Source of the DNA: CAWAHD01 sp963781785
GTDB taxonomy: Bacteria > Planctomycetota > Planctomycetia > Isosphaerales > Isosphaeraceae
Assembly (NCBI GenBank): GCA_963781785.1
Contig: CAWAHD010000002.1
Span: 1,736,001 to 1,800,000, forward strand
Direction: 5' to 3'
DNA length: 64,000 bases
The first letter of the stretch is position 1, and each line of letters begins with the position of its first letter. The position numbers and the translations under genes are program-made. Shown here one piece after another: positions 44,821-53,363 of the stretch. The notes beneath the pieces are model-generated. The model did not search any database. It saw only the letters and a list, made by a program, of their open reading frames with translations, and was not told the origin of the DNA.

Positions 44821-47172
44821 TCATCCGCCGTTGCCTCCCCGTTGGAGCCATGGAAGGATACCGTTCCAGAGACGCTGGGTGACGGGTCCCGGCGCGGGCA
44901 GCTCGGTGTCCAGGAGGCGAGCGATCGGCAGCACGCCGCGGACCGAGCTGGTCAAGAAGGCTTCCGAAGCGCTGGCGGCTCGCTCCGGGGGCACGGGGCC
45001 TTCCTCGATTTCCAACCCGAGCTCGATGGCCCAGTCCAGGACGAGCCGGCGCATCACGCCTGGCAACACCGGCCCGTCGAGTGCGGGCGTGATCAATCGC
45101 CCGTCCTCGACGAAGAACACGTTCGATCGAGATGCCTCACAGATGAGGCCCTCCGGCGTGATGCAGAGGACCTCGTCAGAACCAGCCTCGAGCGCATCGG
45201 CGTAGGCGATCCGCCGGCGCCAGTAGTTGAGCGTCTTGTGGCGGGCCAGCGGATCATCCGTGGCCACTTCGACAACCTGCGTGACGACGGCCCCCGACTC
45301 ACGCAACGGCGACGGCAAAGGAGCCACGGTCATCCAGAGGACCGACCCCGATGGGGGCGTGGTCGCCACGCCGCCCGACAGGGTGAGCCGCAGCCGCGCG
45401 TCCTCGGCCAGCTCGGTTGAGCTGGGGTTCGCGACGATCAGCTCACGGACGGCTCCGGCATCGGGCAATTGTCTTGGATCGAACGCCAGGCCCAGCTCAC
45501 CGGCCGAGCGCTCTATCCGCTCGAGATGGTGTTCCATCAATGTGGCATGACCGTTCCAGGTGCGGAATGTCTCGAAAAGGCCGACACCATGCTCGAACAC
45601 GCGGTCGAGCGCGCTTATACGCAGTGCAAGATCGGGCAGAAAGCCACCGCGAACCCAGATCATGTTTCGCTCTTCTCCTCGTGCCCGGGGTCGAGGATGG
45701 CGCAGCCCCCGGCCCTTGGCGAGTGTCTCCTCGAATTCTTCAACAGGGTCGGAATCCGCCACGATTCCGCCTCCTACCTGAAAACTGGCGCGATCACCTT
45801 CGACCAGAATCGTGCGGATTGCGATGTTGAACGCGCTCGTGCCCCCGCGGCTGAAGTAGCCGATCGACCCGGTGTAGAGGCTGCGGCGATTGGGCTCGAG
45901 CTCGTCGATGATCTCCATCGCACGAATCTTGGGTGCGCCCGTGATCGAGCCGCCCGGGAAGACCGCCTGGAGCACGTCGACCGGGCCGACCTGCGGCCGA
46001 AGCCTGCCTTCGACCGTCGCTACAAGATGGTGTACCTGGGCAAACGATTCGACCCGCAAGCGGTCGCGCACGACGACCGAGCCGTAGCGACACACGCGAC
46101 CCAGATCGTTGCGCTCCAGGTCGACGATCATGGTGAGCTCGGCGCGGTCCTTGGTCGAGCCGTGGAGCTCAGCGGCGAGCCTGGCATCGTCGGCCGGAGT
46201 GCTTCCGCGCGGCCGTGTTCCCTTGATCGGCCGGGTGAGCAGCACGTCTCCTCTGGTCTGGAAGAACGACTCGGGGCTGGCCGAGACGACGGCAAGGTCG
46301 TTCCAGCGAAGGAATGCCCCGAACGGTGCGGGGCTTGCGACCTTGAGCTTCAAGTAGAGGTCAAGCGGCTCGGGAAACCCGTGGCCCGTGAACCGCTGGG
46401 AGAGATTCACCTGAAAGACGTCGCCGGCCGCGATGTATTCCAGGACCCGGCGAACCGTCGCCAGATACGATTCTCGGTCGAACGAGCAACTCAAGCTCCC
46501 GACCCGGGAAGACCGCATCGGTCCGGTCTCGGGTACGGGGCTCGACAGGGCGCGATCAAGCGCGATTTGCCAGGCGCGGCTGCGGCCGATGGCTGCCTCG
46601 CGCCCTTCACCGGTCAAGTCCCAGGCCCAGAGCTCGACCTTGCCGGAGTGGACGTCGACCGTGACGGCTGTGTCGTAGAGGGACATGCGGATGTCGGGCA
46701 GGCGCGAGTCGCGCGGCAGCCGGCGAGGCAGCCGCTCCAACCGCGGAGCCAGGTCGTAGCCGAAGAAACCGATCATGCCTCCCTGAAACGGAGGAACCGC
46801 GGGATCAGGCTGCTCGGCCGCCTCGGCCAGCGCGTATCGTCGCAACAGAGCGTCCAGGACCGCCAGAGTGTCTCCTTCGCCCGTTTCGTGGGCTCCGTTG
46901 TCGGTGCGAATCGACCAGCGCGAATCGGTTGCTTCCCATACCAGCCGCGGGCGCGCCGTCAGGATGCTCCACCTTCCGGCTTCGCCGAATCTCGGCCCGC
47001 TCTCCAGAAGCGCGGGCTCGGGCCAGGCTCCGATCACCACCGGCAGCCGGTCACTCGGCATGTCGAGAACCCGGTGCACGGCGAGTGGAACAACCGGTTT
47101 CGGCACAACAGGCCTCGGATCCCCAGGGCGATCAACGACGCGTCGACTGGAAAAGTACTCGTTGGTTGACAA
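44821..47172 (-). CDS. Aminodeoxychorismate synthase component I fused to aminodeoxychorismate lyase (PabB-PabC)
   Basis: Two consecutive enzymes of 4-aminobenzoate (folate) synthesis in one 783-residue frame. Residues 1-500 are PabB: the chorismate-binding core includes AAGDVFQVNLSQRF, SASPESFF, PIKGTRPRG with the PabB-type lysine (Lys317; anthranilate synthase has Ala there), HGSTKDRAELTMIVDLERND and GGSITGAPKIRAME. Residues 512-783 are PabC, a fold-type IV PLP lyase: MIWVRGGFLPDLALRISALD, the PLP lysine in ARHKTLNYWRRR (Lys646), and CEASRSNVFFV. The junction KGRGLRHPRPRARGEERN is unlike either family and lies at a C5 run (45706-45710); removing one base gives PabB a stop overlapping the PabC ATG, so the fusion may be artificial. 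The start is a TTG at 47172; ATG 47061 is an alternative. Confidence 0.8.
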   Translation of the reverse strand: MSTNEYFSSRRVVDRPGDPRPVVPKPVVPLAVHRVLDMPSDRLPVVIGAWPEPALLESGPRFGEAGRWSILTARPRLVWEATDSRWSIRTDNGAHETGEGDTLAVLDALLRRYALAEAAEQPDPAVPPFQGGMIGFFGYDLAPRLERLPRRLPRDSRLPDIRMSLYDTAVTVDVHSGKVELWAWDLTGEGREAAIGRSRAWQIALDRALSSPVPETGPMRSSRVGSLSCSFDRESYLATVRRVLEYIAAGDVFQVNLSQRFTGHGFPEPLDLYLKLKVASPAPFGAFLRWNDLAVVSASPESFFQTRGDVLLTRPIKGTRPRGSTPADDARLAAELHGSTKDRAELTMIVDLERNDLGRVCRYGSVVVRDRLRVESFAQVHHLVATVEGRLRPQVGPVDVLQAVFPGGSITGAPKIRAMEIIDELEPNRRSLYTGSIGYFSRGGTSAFNIAIRTILVEGDRASFQVGGGIVADSDPVEEFEETLAKGRGLRHPRPRARGEERNMIWVRGGFLPDLALRISALDRVFEHGVGLFETFRTWNGHATLMEHHLERIERSAGELGLAFDPRQLPDAGAVRELIVANPSSTELAEDARLRLTLSGGVATTPPSGSVLWMTVAPLPSPLRESGAVVTQVVEVATDDPLARHKTLNYWRRRIAYADALEAGSDEVLCITPEGLICEASRSNVFFVEDGRLITPALDGPVLPGVMRRLVLDWAIELGLEIEEGPVPPERAASASEAFLTSSVRGVLPIARLLDTELPAPGPVTQRLWNGILPWLQRGGNGG

Positions 47173-47905
47173 ATTGCCTCACAAGGTCCCGCGCAATGAG
47201 GTTTCAGTGCAACAGATGACGAATGACTCGATCGGTGACGGTCCGAAAACAGTTCTCTGTGTCCTGCCAGCAGATAAGACCGGCACAAACGTCCCGAACG
47301 GCCCAGAACGTCCCCTGGCGACACGCGGAAAGCCTTCCCTTCGATGCGGATTCTACTATAATTCTTCAGGGTCTAAAGAGGTCTTCCTCTCGACCCGATC
47401 GAGGGAACTCGAGATCAAGGGCCGTCGGTGGATCGGGCGAGCAACGCCGACGCGTCCGCGTACTCGACTTCCGGACACGGAACCGCGGCCACCCGGCGCC
47501 CGGTTGCGGCGCCTTTCAAAGCCGGACCGATCCATTTCTTGGGCGAAATTCAAGGGACGCGGGGACAGTTTGCGCGGCCAGCGTGGCGCGCCGCGGAAGC
47601 GGTGCGTGGTGGACGTGGGTTCCCCAATGGAAAGAGTTCCCAATATGCCGGCGAATTCTCGGACGAACGGGGAGTACCGGTGGTCCGAGCAGCCGGTCAA
47701 CATCGTAGATTCTTCAGGGGGTGTGAGGCGCCTGCCGAGCTCGGAACAACTGAGACGAACACACCATGAGAGGGCTCGGCAGGCACCTCACACACCCTGG
47801 AGAAGCGAACAATGGTTTCGGCGGGATCGGGCCGGCCAGGGCGGGACGGTATGGGGTCCTACGTGCCCATTGCGGGATGACGGGCGCGCTGGGAGGGTCT
47901 AGGCC
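47173..47905. other. Intergenic region between pabBC and the acyl-CoA operon
   Basis: A 733-base gap between divergent transcription units. No frame in it looks like a protein. It contains a perfect TATAAT at 47357-47362 (plus strand) without a good -35 box, and a long hairpin at 47718-47797 that is described separately. The gap must carry the promoters of both pabBC and the downstream acyltransferase-to-TIM-barrel operon. Confidence 0.5.
47718..47797 (+). promoter_or_regulatory. Long stem-loop in the leader of the acyl-CoA operon
   Basis: The left arm 47718-47740 (starts GGGTGTGAGG, ends CTGCCGAGC) and right arm 47774-47797 (starts GCTCGGCAGG, ends CACACACCC) are inverse copies that pair over about 21 bases, with a one-base mismatch and a two-base bulge, around a 33-base loop. 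It ends 108 bases before the ATG of the acyltransferase gene and has no U-run after it, so it is not a standard terminator. A structured 5' leader, an RNA element or a recombination remnant are possible. Confidence 0.55.
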
Positions 47906-49216
47906 ATGCGGACGACAAAGGTGAGAGCACTCGACGGGCGCTGGCGAAACTGGGCTCCGTCATGGCTGGCAAGCCACCGCCCATCGCGGCTGGTCCTGCC
48001 CAAACCCCCAGGGGCGGCAGCGGCCCGCCCGTCGGTGGCTGGTGGCCCGGCTGGGGCCCGACGCCATGTCTCGCGCGAAGATCTCAAGAAACGAATCTCG
48101 ACCGCCGCGATCGCATTCCGCGGATACGACGCGACCAACATCGGCCGCAGCCCCGAGTTCCTGGCGCATCCCGTTTATGGGCCAATTGTTCGGGCCAATC
48201 TCGATGCAGCCGCCGGCCTCTGCGGCGACGTTCTAGGCGAGCGGATCGACCTCGTGGCGAGGGTGCTCGCCAGGGAGCCGTCTACCCTGGAATCCTTTGT
48301 CGAGGATATCGGCACGATCGTTGGGATGGAGCTGGCCCAGGTCGAGATCCTGGAAAAGATCTTCGAAATCCCCGTTCGGCAGGCGCGTCTCTGTTTCGGT
48401 CATTCGATTGGCGAGTTGTCGGCGCTGGTCCTCGGGGGCGTGTATACGCTCGACCAGCTCTTGCCGGTGCCGCTTGGCCTGGCGACCGACTGCGCCGAGC
48501 TGACCCCCGGCACGACCATCGGGATTCTTTCGGTGCACGGGGGGACGCTCCATATCGAGGACGTCGAGCATCTGTGTGCCGCGATCAGTCGCCGGGGGCA
48601 CGGGTTGATCGGGCCGTCGACGTATCTCTCGCCGTACCAGGTGCTTCTCCTCGGCCAGGGTGACACGCTTTCCCTGCTCGAGGACGAGATGCGCGCATTC
48701 CTGCCCGCCGGAGTCACCTTGCGGCGCAAACCCAACCATTGGCCGCCCTTGCACACGCCACTCGTCTGGGAGAAAAACATTCCCAACCGAACGGCGATGG
48801 CGATGCATCACATTGCGGGCGGCGAAACGAAACCGATGCCGGCAGTCGTCTCGTGCACGACGGGCATGGCCAGCTACGACGAATGGAACAGCCGCGCGAT
48901 TCTCGCCGACTGGACCGATCACCCCCAGCGGCTCTGGGATGTGATGGAGAACACGCTGGCCTCGGGCGCCGAGATGGTGATTCACGTGGGGCCCGAGCCC
49001 AGGCTGCTTGCCACCGGCTTTGAGCGGCTGAGCAACCGGATCATGAAACAACTGAAGACCGCGCACCTCGAGCGCCTGGGAAGCAGCTTGATTCCCAGCA
49101 TCAGCCGCAACCGCTGGTTGAATCGAAAGCTGCCCGCGAATGCTGTCCTGTTGCGGGCGCCGTTCATGAACCATATCATCCTGGAAGACTGGCTGCTCGA
49201 CCAGGAGGTGGTTTAA
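47906..49216 (+). CDS. FabD-like acyltransferase domain protein
   Basis: A 436-residue stand-alone protein of the malonyl-CoA:ACP transacylase fold. AFRGYDATNIGRSPEFLAHP leads into a helical part with TIVGMELAQVEILEKIFEIP, then the nucleophile elbow CFGHSIGELSALVLGG with Ser167, and the catalytic His in HWPPLHTPLVWEKN. The normal MCAT Arg after the elbow is not evident, so the acyl donor may differ from malonyl-CoA. The first 55 residues are Pro/Ala/Arg-rich and unlike FabD. ATG 47906 has GGGAGG at 47891-47896. It is the first gene of an operon with acyl-CoA dehydrogenase, FadB-type and thiolase genes (15-34 base gaps), which suggests a role in acyl-chain handling tied to degradation or remodelling, not bulk fatty-acid synthesis. 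Confidence 0.75.
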   Translation: MRTTKVRALDGRWRNWAPSWLASHRPSRLVLPKPPGAAAARPSVAGGPAGARRHVSREDLKKRISTAAIAFRGYDATNIGRSPEFLAHPVYGPIVRANLDAAAGLCGDVLGERIDLVARVLAREPSTLESFVEDIGTIVGMELAQVEILEKIFEIPVRQARLCFGHSIGELSALVLGGVYTLDQLLPVPLGLATDCAELTPGTTIGILSVHGGTLHIEDVEHLCAAISRRGHGLIGPSTYLSPYQVLLLGQGDTLSLLEDEMRAFLPAGVTLRRKPNHWPPLHTPLVWEKNIPNRTAMAMHHIAGGETKPMPAVVSCTTGMASYDEWNSRAILADWTDHPQRLWDVMENTLASGAEMVIHVGPEPRLLATGFERLSNRIMKQLKTAHLERLGSSLIPSISRNRWLNRKLPANAVLLRAPFMNHIILEDWLLDQEVV

Positions 49217-49231
49217 CTCAGAGGTTCTGCC

Positions 49232-51145
49232 ATGGACACGCAAGTGCGGGAGCCCGAGACCCAGACATTCGTCGAAGCCGCGTTCAAGCTGGGCGGTAAA
49301 AGCGAAGAAGAAGCGCGTACGACCGGCAAGGTCGACCGGGCTGACGACCAGGTGGACGCTCTGTTCGCGGCGCGGTACCAGACGGCGCACAGTCCTGTCC
49401 ATCGCGCAGTCTGGGACCACGCGATTCCGACGGAGCTGTTCATGCCCGAGCCCGCGGTCTCGTCGTCCGCTTGCGAGCAGACGATGCAAAGGTCGCTCGA
49501 GGCGGTCACCCGCCACCGCTCAGCGCACACGCTGTACGGGCCGGACGGCAAGGTCTCGCAGGCGGTCCTCGACGACCTGAGCGCTGCCGGCTACTGGGGC
49601 CTCTTGATCGACCCCCAGTACGGCGGTGTCGGCTCGTCGTTCGCTTCATTTGCCAGGTTCTTGACCCGCATGGCGACCATCGAGCCCAACCTGGCCGGGA
49701 TGGCGTCGGTCCACGGCTGCATTGGCGCGGTCGATCCGTTGCGAACGTTTGGCAACGCGGACCAGAAGGAGCGGTATCTTCCCCGCCTGGCCAGCGGCGA
49801 GCGGCTGTCGGCATTCGCCTTGACCGAGCCGTGTGCCGGCTCCGACTTGACGGCGCTGCGCACCCGAGCACGGCTCGACGGCGACGATTACGTGGTCGAC
49901 GGCGAGAAACTGTTCATCACCAACGCCGTCGCCGGACGGACGATCGGCCTGGTGTGCCTGATCGACGAGAAGCCTTCCGTCCTGATCGTCGACCTGCCGG
50001 ATCATGAGAATGACCAGTTTCAATTTGTTCCCTACGGTCTGTTCGCACTCAAGCGATTGCACAACCAGGGGCTCAAGTTCCGCGGTTTTCGCGTTCCCCG
50101 CGAGAACCTGCTCCAGCCGGCACAGGGAGACGGGCTGACGATCGCCTATCACGGTCTGAATCTGGGCCGGGTGGCCCTGTGTGCCACCGCGGCGGGCTCG
50201 ATGCGGGTGATGCTGGCCAACCTGCTGCCGTGGGCAAAGTTCCGGCGCACGTACGGGGCAGCGATCATCTCGCGCGAGCTGGTCCTGCGGCGGATCGGCC
50301 GGCTGGCCGCATTGATCGTCGCGTGCGACGCGCTCGTTGACTGGTGTTCATGGCTTCTGGACCAGGGATTTCGCGGCGAGCTGGAATGCATCGTGGCCAA
50401 GATTTTCGGCAGCGAGGCTCAGAAGGAAGCCGCCATCGAGCTGTTCATGAAGACGCACGGTGGCCGGGCGTTCCTCCGCGGGCACTTGTTCGGCGAGAAC
50501 GTTCATGAGTATCTTGCACCTTGTATCTACGAAGGAGAGGGCGAGGTGCTGGGCATGGCGTTCTTCAAGTCGCTGATCAAGGAGCACGGCAAGACGTTTT
50601 TCGAGCCGATCGGCCGCGCCCTACAGCGGACGGGCATTCGCAGCTTCAACCCGATGAACCCGGCTCATGCGTGGGCCTTGCGGCACGAGCTTGTGCCGTA
50701 CATGAAGTGGCGGGCCGGCGAGATGTTGAGCCGAGGTGGCAGTCTGCATCTGCAAGACCCGGCGTTTCCCGCGAGCCTGGCGGCCTCCGCCCAGTTCGCC
50801 GTGTCGTCGCTCAAGAGCAGCCGGCTGGAGATCAGCGACGTCATGACCAAGCACCAGCTTCGCCTGCCCGACAGGCAATGTACGATCGCCGAGCTTTCGG
50901 GGCGGATCCAGGACATGGTGGTGATGCTGACGACCAGCCTGTGGGCCGGGCGGCAGTCCAGCGAGACCGTGAAAATGGCGGCCGAGGTCCTTTGCCAGGA
51001 TATCGAGCGGAAACTGACCGGAAAACGGCCGTCAAGCGCTCGATTTCGCGCCGTCACAAAGCTCGGCGAGACGGTCGCCTCCGGGGGGTTCGAGGCCATC
51101 GCCGGCATCGATGCCGGGGAAATCCTGATGCCCTACGATGCCTGA
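49232..51145 (+). CDS. Acyl-CoA dehydrogenase with C-terminal extension
   Basis: A 637-residue FAD enzyme oxidising acyl-CoA to trans-2-enoyl-CoA. Standard segments: AAGYWGLLIDPQYGGVGSS, FALTEPCAGSDLTALRTRA (FAD and substrate loop), YVVDGEKLFITNA, KFRRTYGAAIISRELVLRRI and IYEGEGEVLGMAFFKSL, which contains the region of the catalytic Glu. The first 85 residues and last 150 residues (SLHLQDPAFPASLAASAQFA onward, helical) exceed the usual 380-residue core, as in the longer ACAD9/VLCAD-like enzymes that bind membranes. ATG 49232 lies 15 bases after the acyltransferase gene with AGAGG upstream. Chain length preference is not readable. Confidence 0.85.
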   Translation: MDTQVREPETQTFVEAAFKLGGKSEEEARTTGKVDRADDQVDALFAARYQTAHSPVHRAVWDHAIPTELFMPEPAVSSSACEQTMQRSLEAVTRHRSAHTLYGPDGKVSQAVLDDLSAAGYWGLLIDPQYGGVGSSFASFARFLTRMATIEPNLAGMASVHGCIGAVDPLRTFGNADQKERYLPRLASGERLSAFALTEPCAGSDLTALRTRARLDGDDYVVDGEKLFITNAVAGRTIGLVCLIDEKPSVLIVDLPDHENDQFQFVPYGLFALKRLHNQGLKFRGFRVPRENLLQPAQGDGLTIAYHGLNLGRVALCATAAGSMRVMLANLLPWAKFRRTYGAAIISRELVLRRIGRLAALIVACDALVDWCSWLLDQGFRGELECIVAKIFGSEAQKEAAIELFMKTHGGRAFLRGHLFGENVHEYLAPCIYEGEGEVLGMAFFKSLIKEHGKTFFEPIGRALQRTGIRSFNPMNPAHAWALRHELVPYMKWRAGEMLSRGGSLHLQDPAFPASLAASAQFAVSSLKSSRLEISDVMTKHQLRLPDRQCTIAELSGRIQDMVVMLTTSLWAGRQSSETVKMAAEVLCQDIERKLTGKRPSSARFRAVTKLGETVASGGFEAIAGIDAGEILMPYDA

Positions 51146-51169
51146 CCAATTCAAGGAGTGGTTTGAACA

Positions 51170-53329
51170 ATGGCGAGCGCATTCCGACTGGAAGACCTGG
51201 ACGGAGGAATCGGCCTTGTCACCTTCGACGTGCCCGAAAAAAAGGTGAATACGCTGTCGCGCGAGGTCCTGGAGGAGCTCGCGGGGTTGGTCGTGAAGCT
51301 CGAGCAAAAGGCCGGCCTGCGCGGCCTGCTTCTGAAGAGCGCCAAGACCGGGCAGTTCATCGCCGGTGCTGATCTCAATGAGCTGGCGGCCATGAGCTAT
51401 GCTTCGCCCGAGCAAGTCGCCGGTCTGCTGGCTTCCGGTCACGCGCTTTTCAGCCGCGTCAGCCGGCTGCCCGTTCCGATGGTGGCCCTGATCGACGGAG
51501 CCTGCCTGGGCGGTGGCACGGAGCTGGCGCTGACCATGGATGAGCGCCTCGTGTCGACGGCGGCCCACACCCAGATCAGTCTGCCCGAGGTCCAGCTCGG
51601 GCTTTTGCCCGGCTGGGGCGGCACCCAGAGACTCCCGCGGTTAATCGGGCTCAATGCGGGTATCGAGATGGTGTGCGCAAGCGAGGTCGTCCCGGCCCGG
51701 AAGGCCGTCGCGCTCGGCTTCGCGTTCGACGCAGTGCCACCCGAGCGCCTTCTCGACGAGGGGCGCCGTTTGATCGAGCTCTTGATTCAAGGCGGCCAGT
51801 GGCAGGCCCGGCGGCAAAAGCTTCAAGGCCCGCTCGGGCTCAACCCTGACCAGATGCACTTTGCATTTGCCGTCGCCGAGGGGGCGATCAAGGCCAAGAC
51901 CAAGGGCCAGTACCCGGCTCCACTTGTAGCCTTGAAAGCCATTCGCGAGGGCTGCAACCTGCCGCTGGAAGACGGTTTGAAGGTCGAACAAAAGGCGTTC
52001 CGCGAACTGCACGGCTCGCCGATCATGGCCAATCTCATCGGCATCTTCTTCATGAAGAACCGGCTGTCGCGCGATCCTGGAGTCAACGACCAGTCCGTCA
52101 AGCCGCGCGAAGTGAAGCGGATCGGCGTTTCGGGAGCGGGGCTGATGGGCGCCGGCATCGTGGCGGCTCATGCACGCTCGGGCATCCCGGCCGCCATGGT
52201 CGACGTCGATCAACCCCGGCTGCTCGACGGGCTCAATCGCGCGCAGGACGTGGTCATGAGCCGGATCAAGATCGGCCGGGCCGCCCCCAAGGACCTGGCG
52301 AACATGCTCGCCCTGATCAGTACGTCGACCTCGCCGCGGATCTTCGCCGACTGCGATGTGGTGATCGAGGCGGTCACCGAAAACGAGTCGATTAAGAAAG
52401 AGGTCTATCGCGGGCTCGCCGAGGTATTACGTCCGGACGCCATCCTGGCGAGCAACACTTCGACGATCTCCATCACCCGCATGGCCGAATCGGCTCCCCG
52501 CGCCGATCGCTTCATCGGCATGCACTTCTTTAACCCGGTCGATCGAATGGAGCTCGTCGAAGTCATCCGCGGAGCGAAGACCAGCGACGAGACGGTCGCG
52601 ACCATTGTCGCCCTGGCGAAGCGGATCAAGAAGACGCCCATCGTCGTCAACGACTGCCCGGGCTTCCTCGTCAACCGGGTCTTGTTCCCGTACATGAACG
52701 AGGGTCTCATGCTGCTGCACGATGGTGTTTCCATGGAGGCCGTCGACCGCGCGGCCACCCGGTTCGGCATGCCGATGGGCCCCATGGCTCTGACCGATCT
52801 TGTCGGCCTGCAAACGGCCTGTTACGCGGGAAAGCTGCTGGCACACGCCTATCCCGATCGAGCCGCGACTTCGCCGATCCTCGAGGAGATGCTCAAGGCC
52901 AGTCCCCCGGATGGGAAATCGGTGCTCAAGTTCTGGTCGTCCGACGCCAAGCGATCGAAGCCGCAGCCGAACCCGGCCGTGCTGGCCATCATCGCGCGGC
53001 ACAAGAGCGCCGAGAAGTCCATGGCCGAAGAGGAGATCATCGATCGCTTGTTTTTGCCGATGCTCTTGGAGGCGACGAAGGTCCTCGAGGAAAAGATCGT
53101 GCGCGAGCCGGCCGACGTGGATATGGGGCTGATCCTGGGGATCGGGTTCCCTCCGTTCCGCGGGGGGATCCTCCGCTGGTGCGACAGCCAGGGCGCAGCC
53201 GCCGTGGTCGAACGACTGGCGCAGTTTCAATCTCTGGGGAAACGATTCGAGCCGACCGACAGCTTGGTTGGGCTGGCGAAAGCCGGTCAATCCTTTTACC
53301 CGCGGCCCAAGCTAGCCGCGAAAGCGTGA
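51170..53329 (+). CDS. fadJ: Bifunctional enoyl-CoA hydratase / 3-hydroxyacyl-CoA dehydrogenase
   Basis: A 719-residue fusion carrying the second and third beta-oxidation steps. The crotonase half has IAGADLNELAAM (oxyanion loop), GACLGGGTELALTMDERLV and LPEVQLGLLPGWGGTQRLPR with the two catalytic Glu positions. At about 320 comes the NAD fold VSGAGLMGAGIVAAHARSGI, then IEAVTENESIKKEVYRGL, NTSTISITRMA, HFFNPVDRMELVEVI (catalytic His) and NDCPGFLVNRVLFPY. The C-terminal domain is complete (DMGLILGIGFPPFRGGILRW). It is of FadJ/FadB type; the symbol is by similarity only. ATG 51170 has AAGGAG at about 51155. It lies between dehydrogenase and thiolase genes in the same operon. Confidence 0.9.
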   Translation: MASAFRLEDLDGGIGLVTFDVPEKKVNTLSREVLEELAGLVVKLEQKAGLRGLLLKSAKTGQFIAGADLNELAAMSYASPEQVAGLLASGHALFSRVSRLPVPMVALIDGACLGGGTELALTMDERLVSTAAHTQISLPEVQLGLLPGWGGTQRLPRLIGLNAGIEMVCASEVVPARKAVALGFAFDAVPPERLLDEGRRLIELLIQGGQWQARRQKLQGPLGLNPDQMHFAFAVAEGAIKAKTKGQYPAPLVALKAIREGCNLPLEDGLKVEQKAFRELHGSPIMANLIGIFFMKNRLSRDPGVNDQSVKPREVKRIGVSGAGLMGAGIVAAHARSGIPAAMVDVDQPRLLDGLNRAQDVVMSRIKIGRAAPKDLANMLALISTSTSPRIFADCDVVIEAVTENESIKKEVYRGLAEVLRPDAILASNTSTISITRMAESAPRADRFIGMHFFNPVDRMELVEVIRGAKTSDETVATIVALAKRIKKTPIVVNDCPGFLVNRVLFPYMNEGLMLLHDGVSMEAVDRAATRFGMPMGPMALTDLVGLQTACYAGKLLAHAYPDRAATSPILEEMLKASPPDGKSVLKFWSSDAKRSKPQPNPAVLAIIARHKSAEKSMAEEEIIDRLFLPMLLEATKVLEEKIVREPADVDMGLILGIGFPPFRGGILRWCDSQGAAAVVERLAQFQSLGKRFEPTDSLVGLAKAGQSFYPRPKLAAKA

Positions 53330-53363
53330 ACAACGAGGACAGGCACGGACGGAGGTTGTTGCG

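Noticed and set aside
44149..45420. 423-codon plus-strand frame
   Set aside because: Its second half is antisense to pabC and the first half has no protein-like pattern except about 44600-44810, which is listed separately at low confidence.
47357..47362. TATAAT as a defined promoter
   Set aside because: The -10 is perfect but no acceptable -35 lies 16-19 bases upstream on the plus strand.
48233..49516. 427-codon minus-strand frame
   Set aside because: Complement of the acyltransferase gene, which has a catalytic motif and ribosome site.
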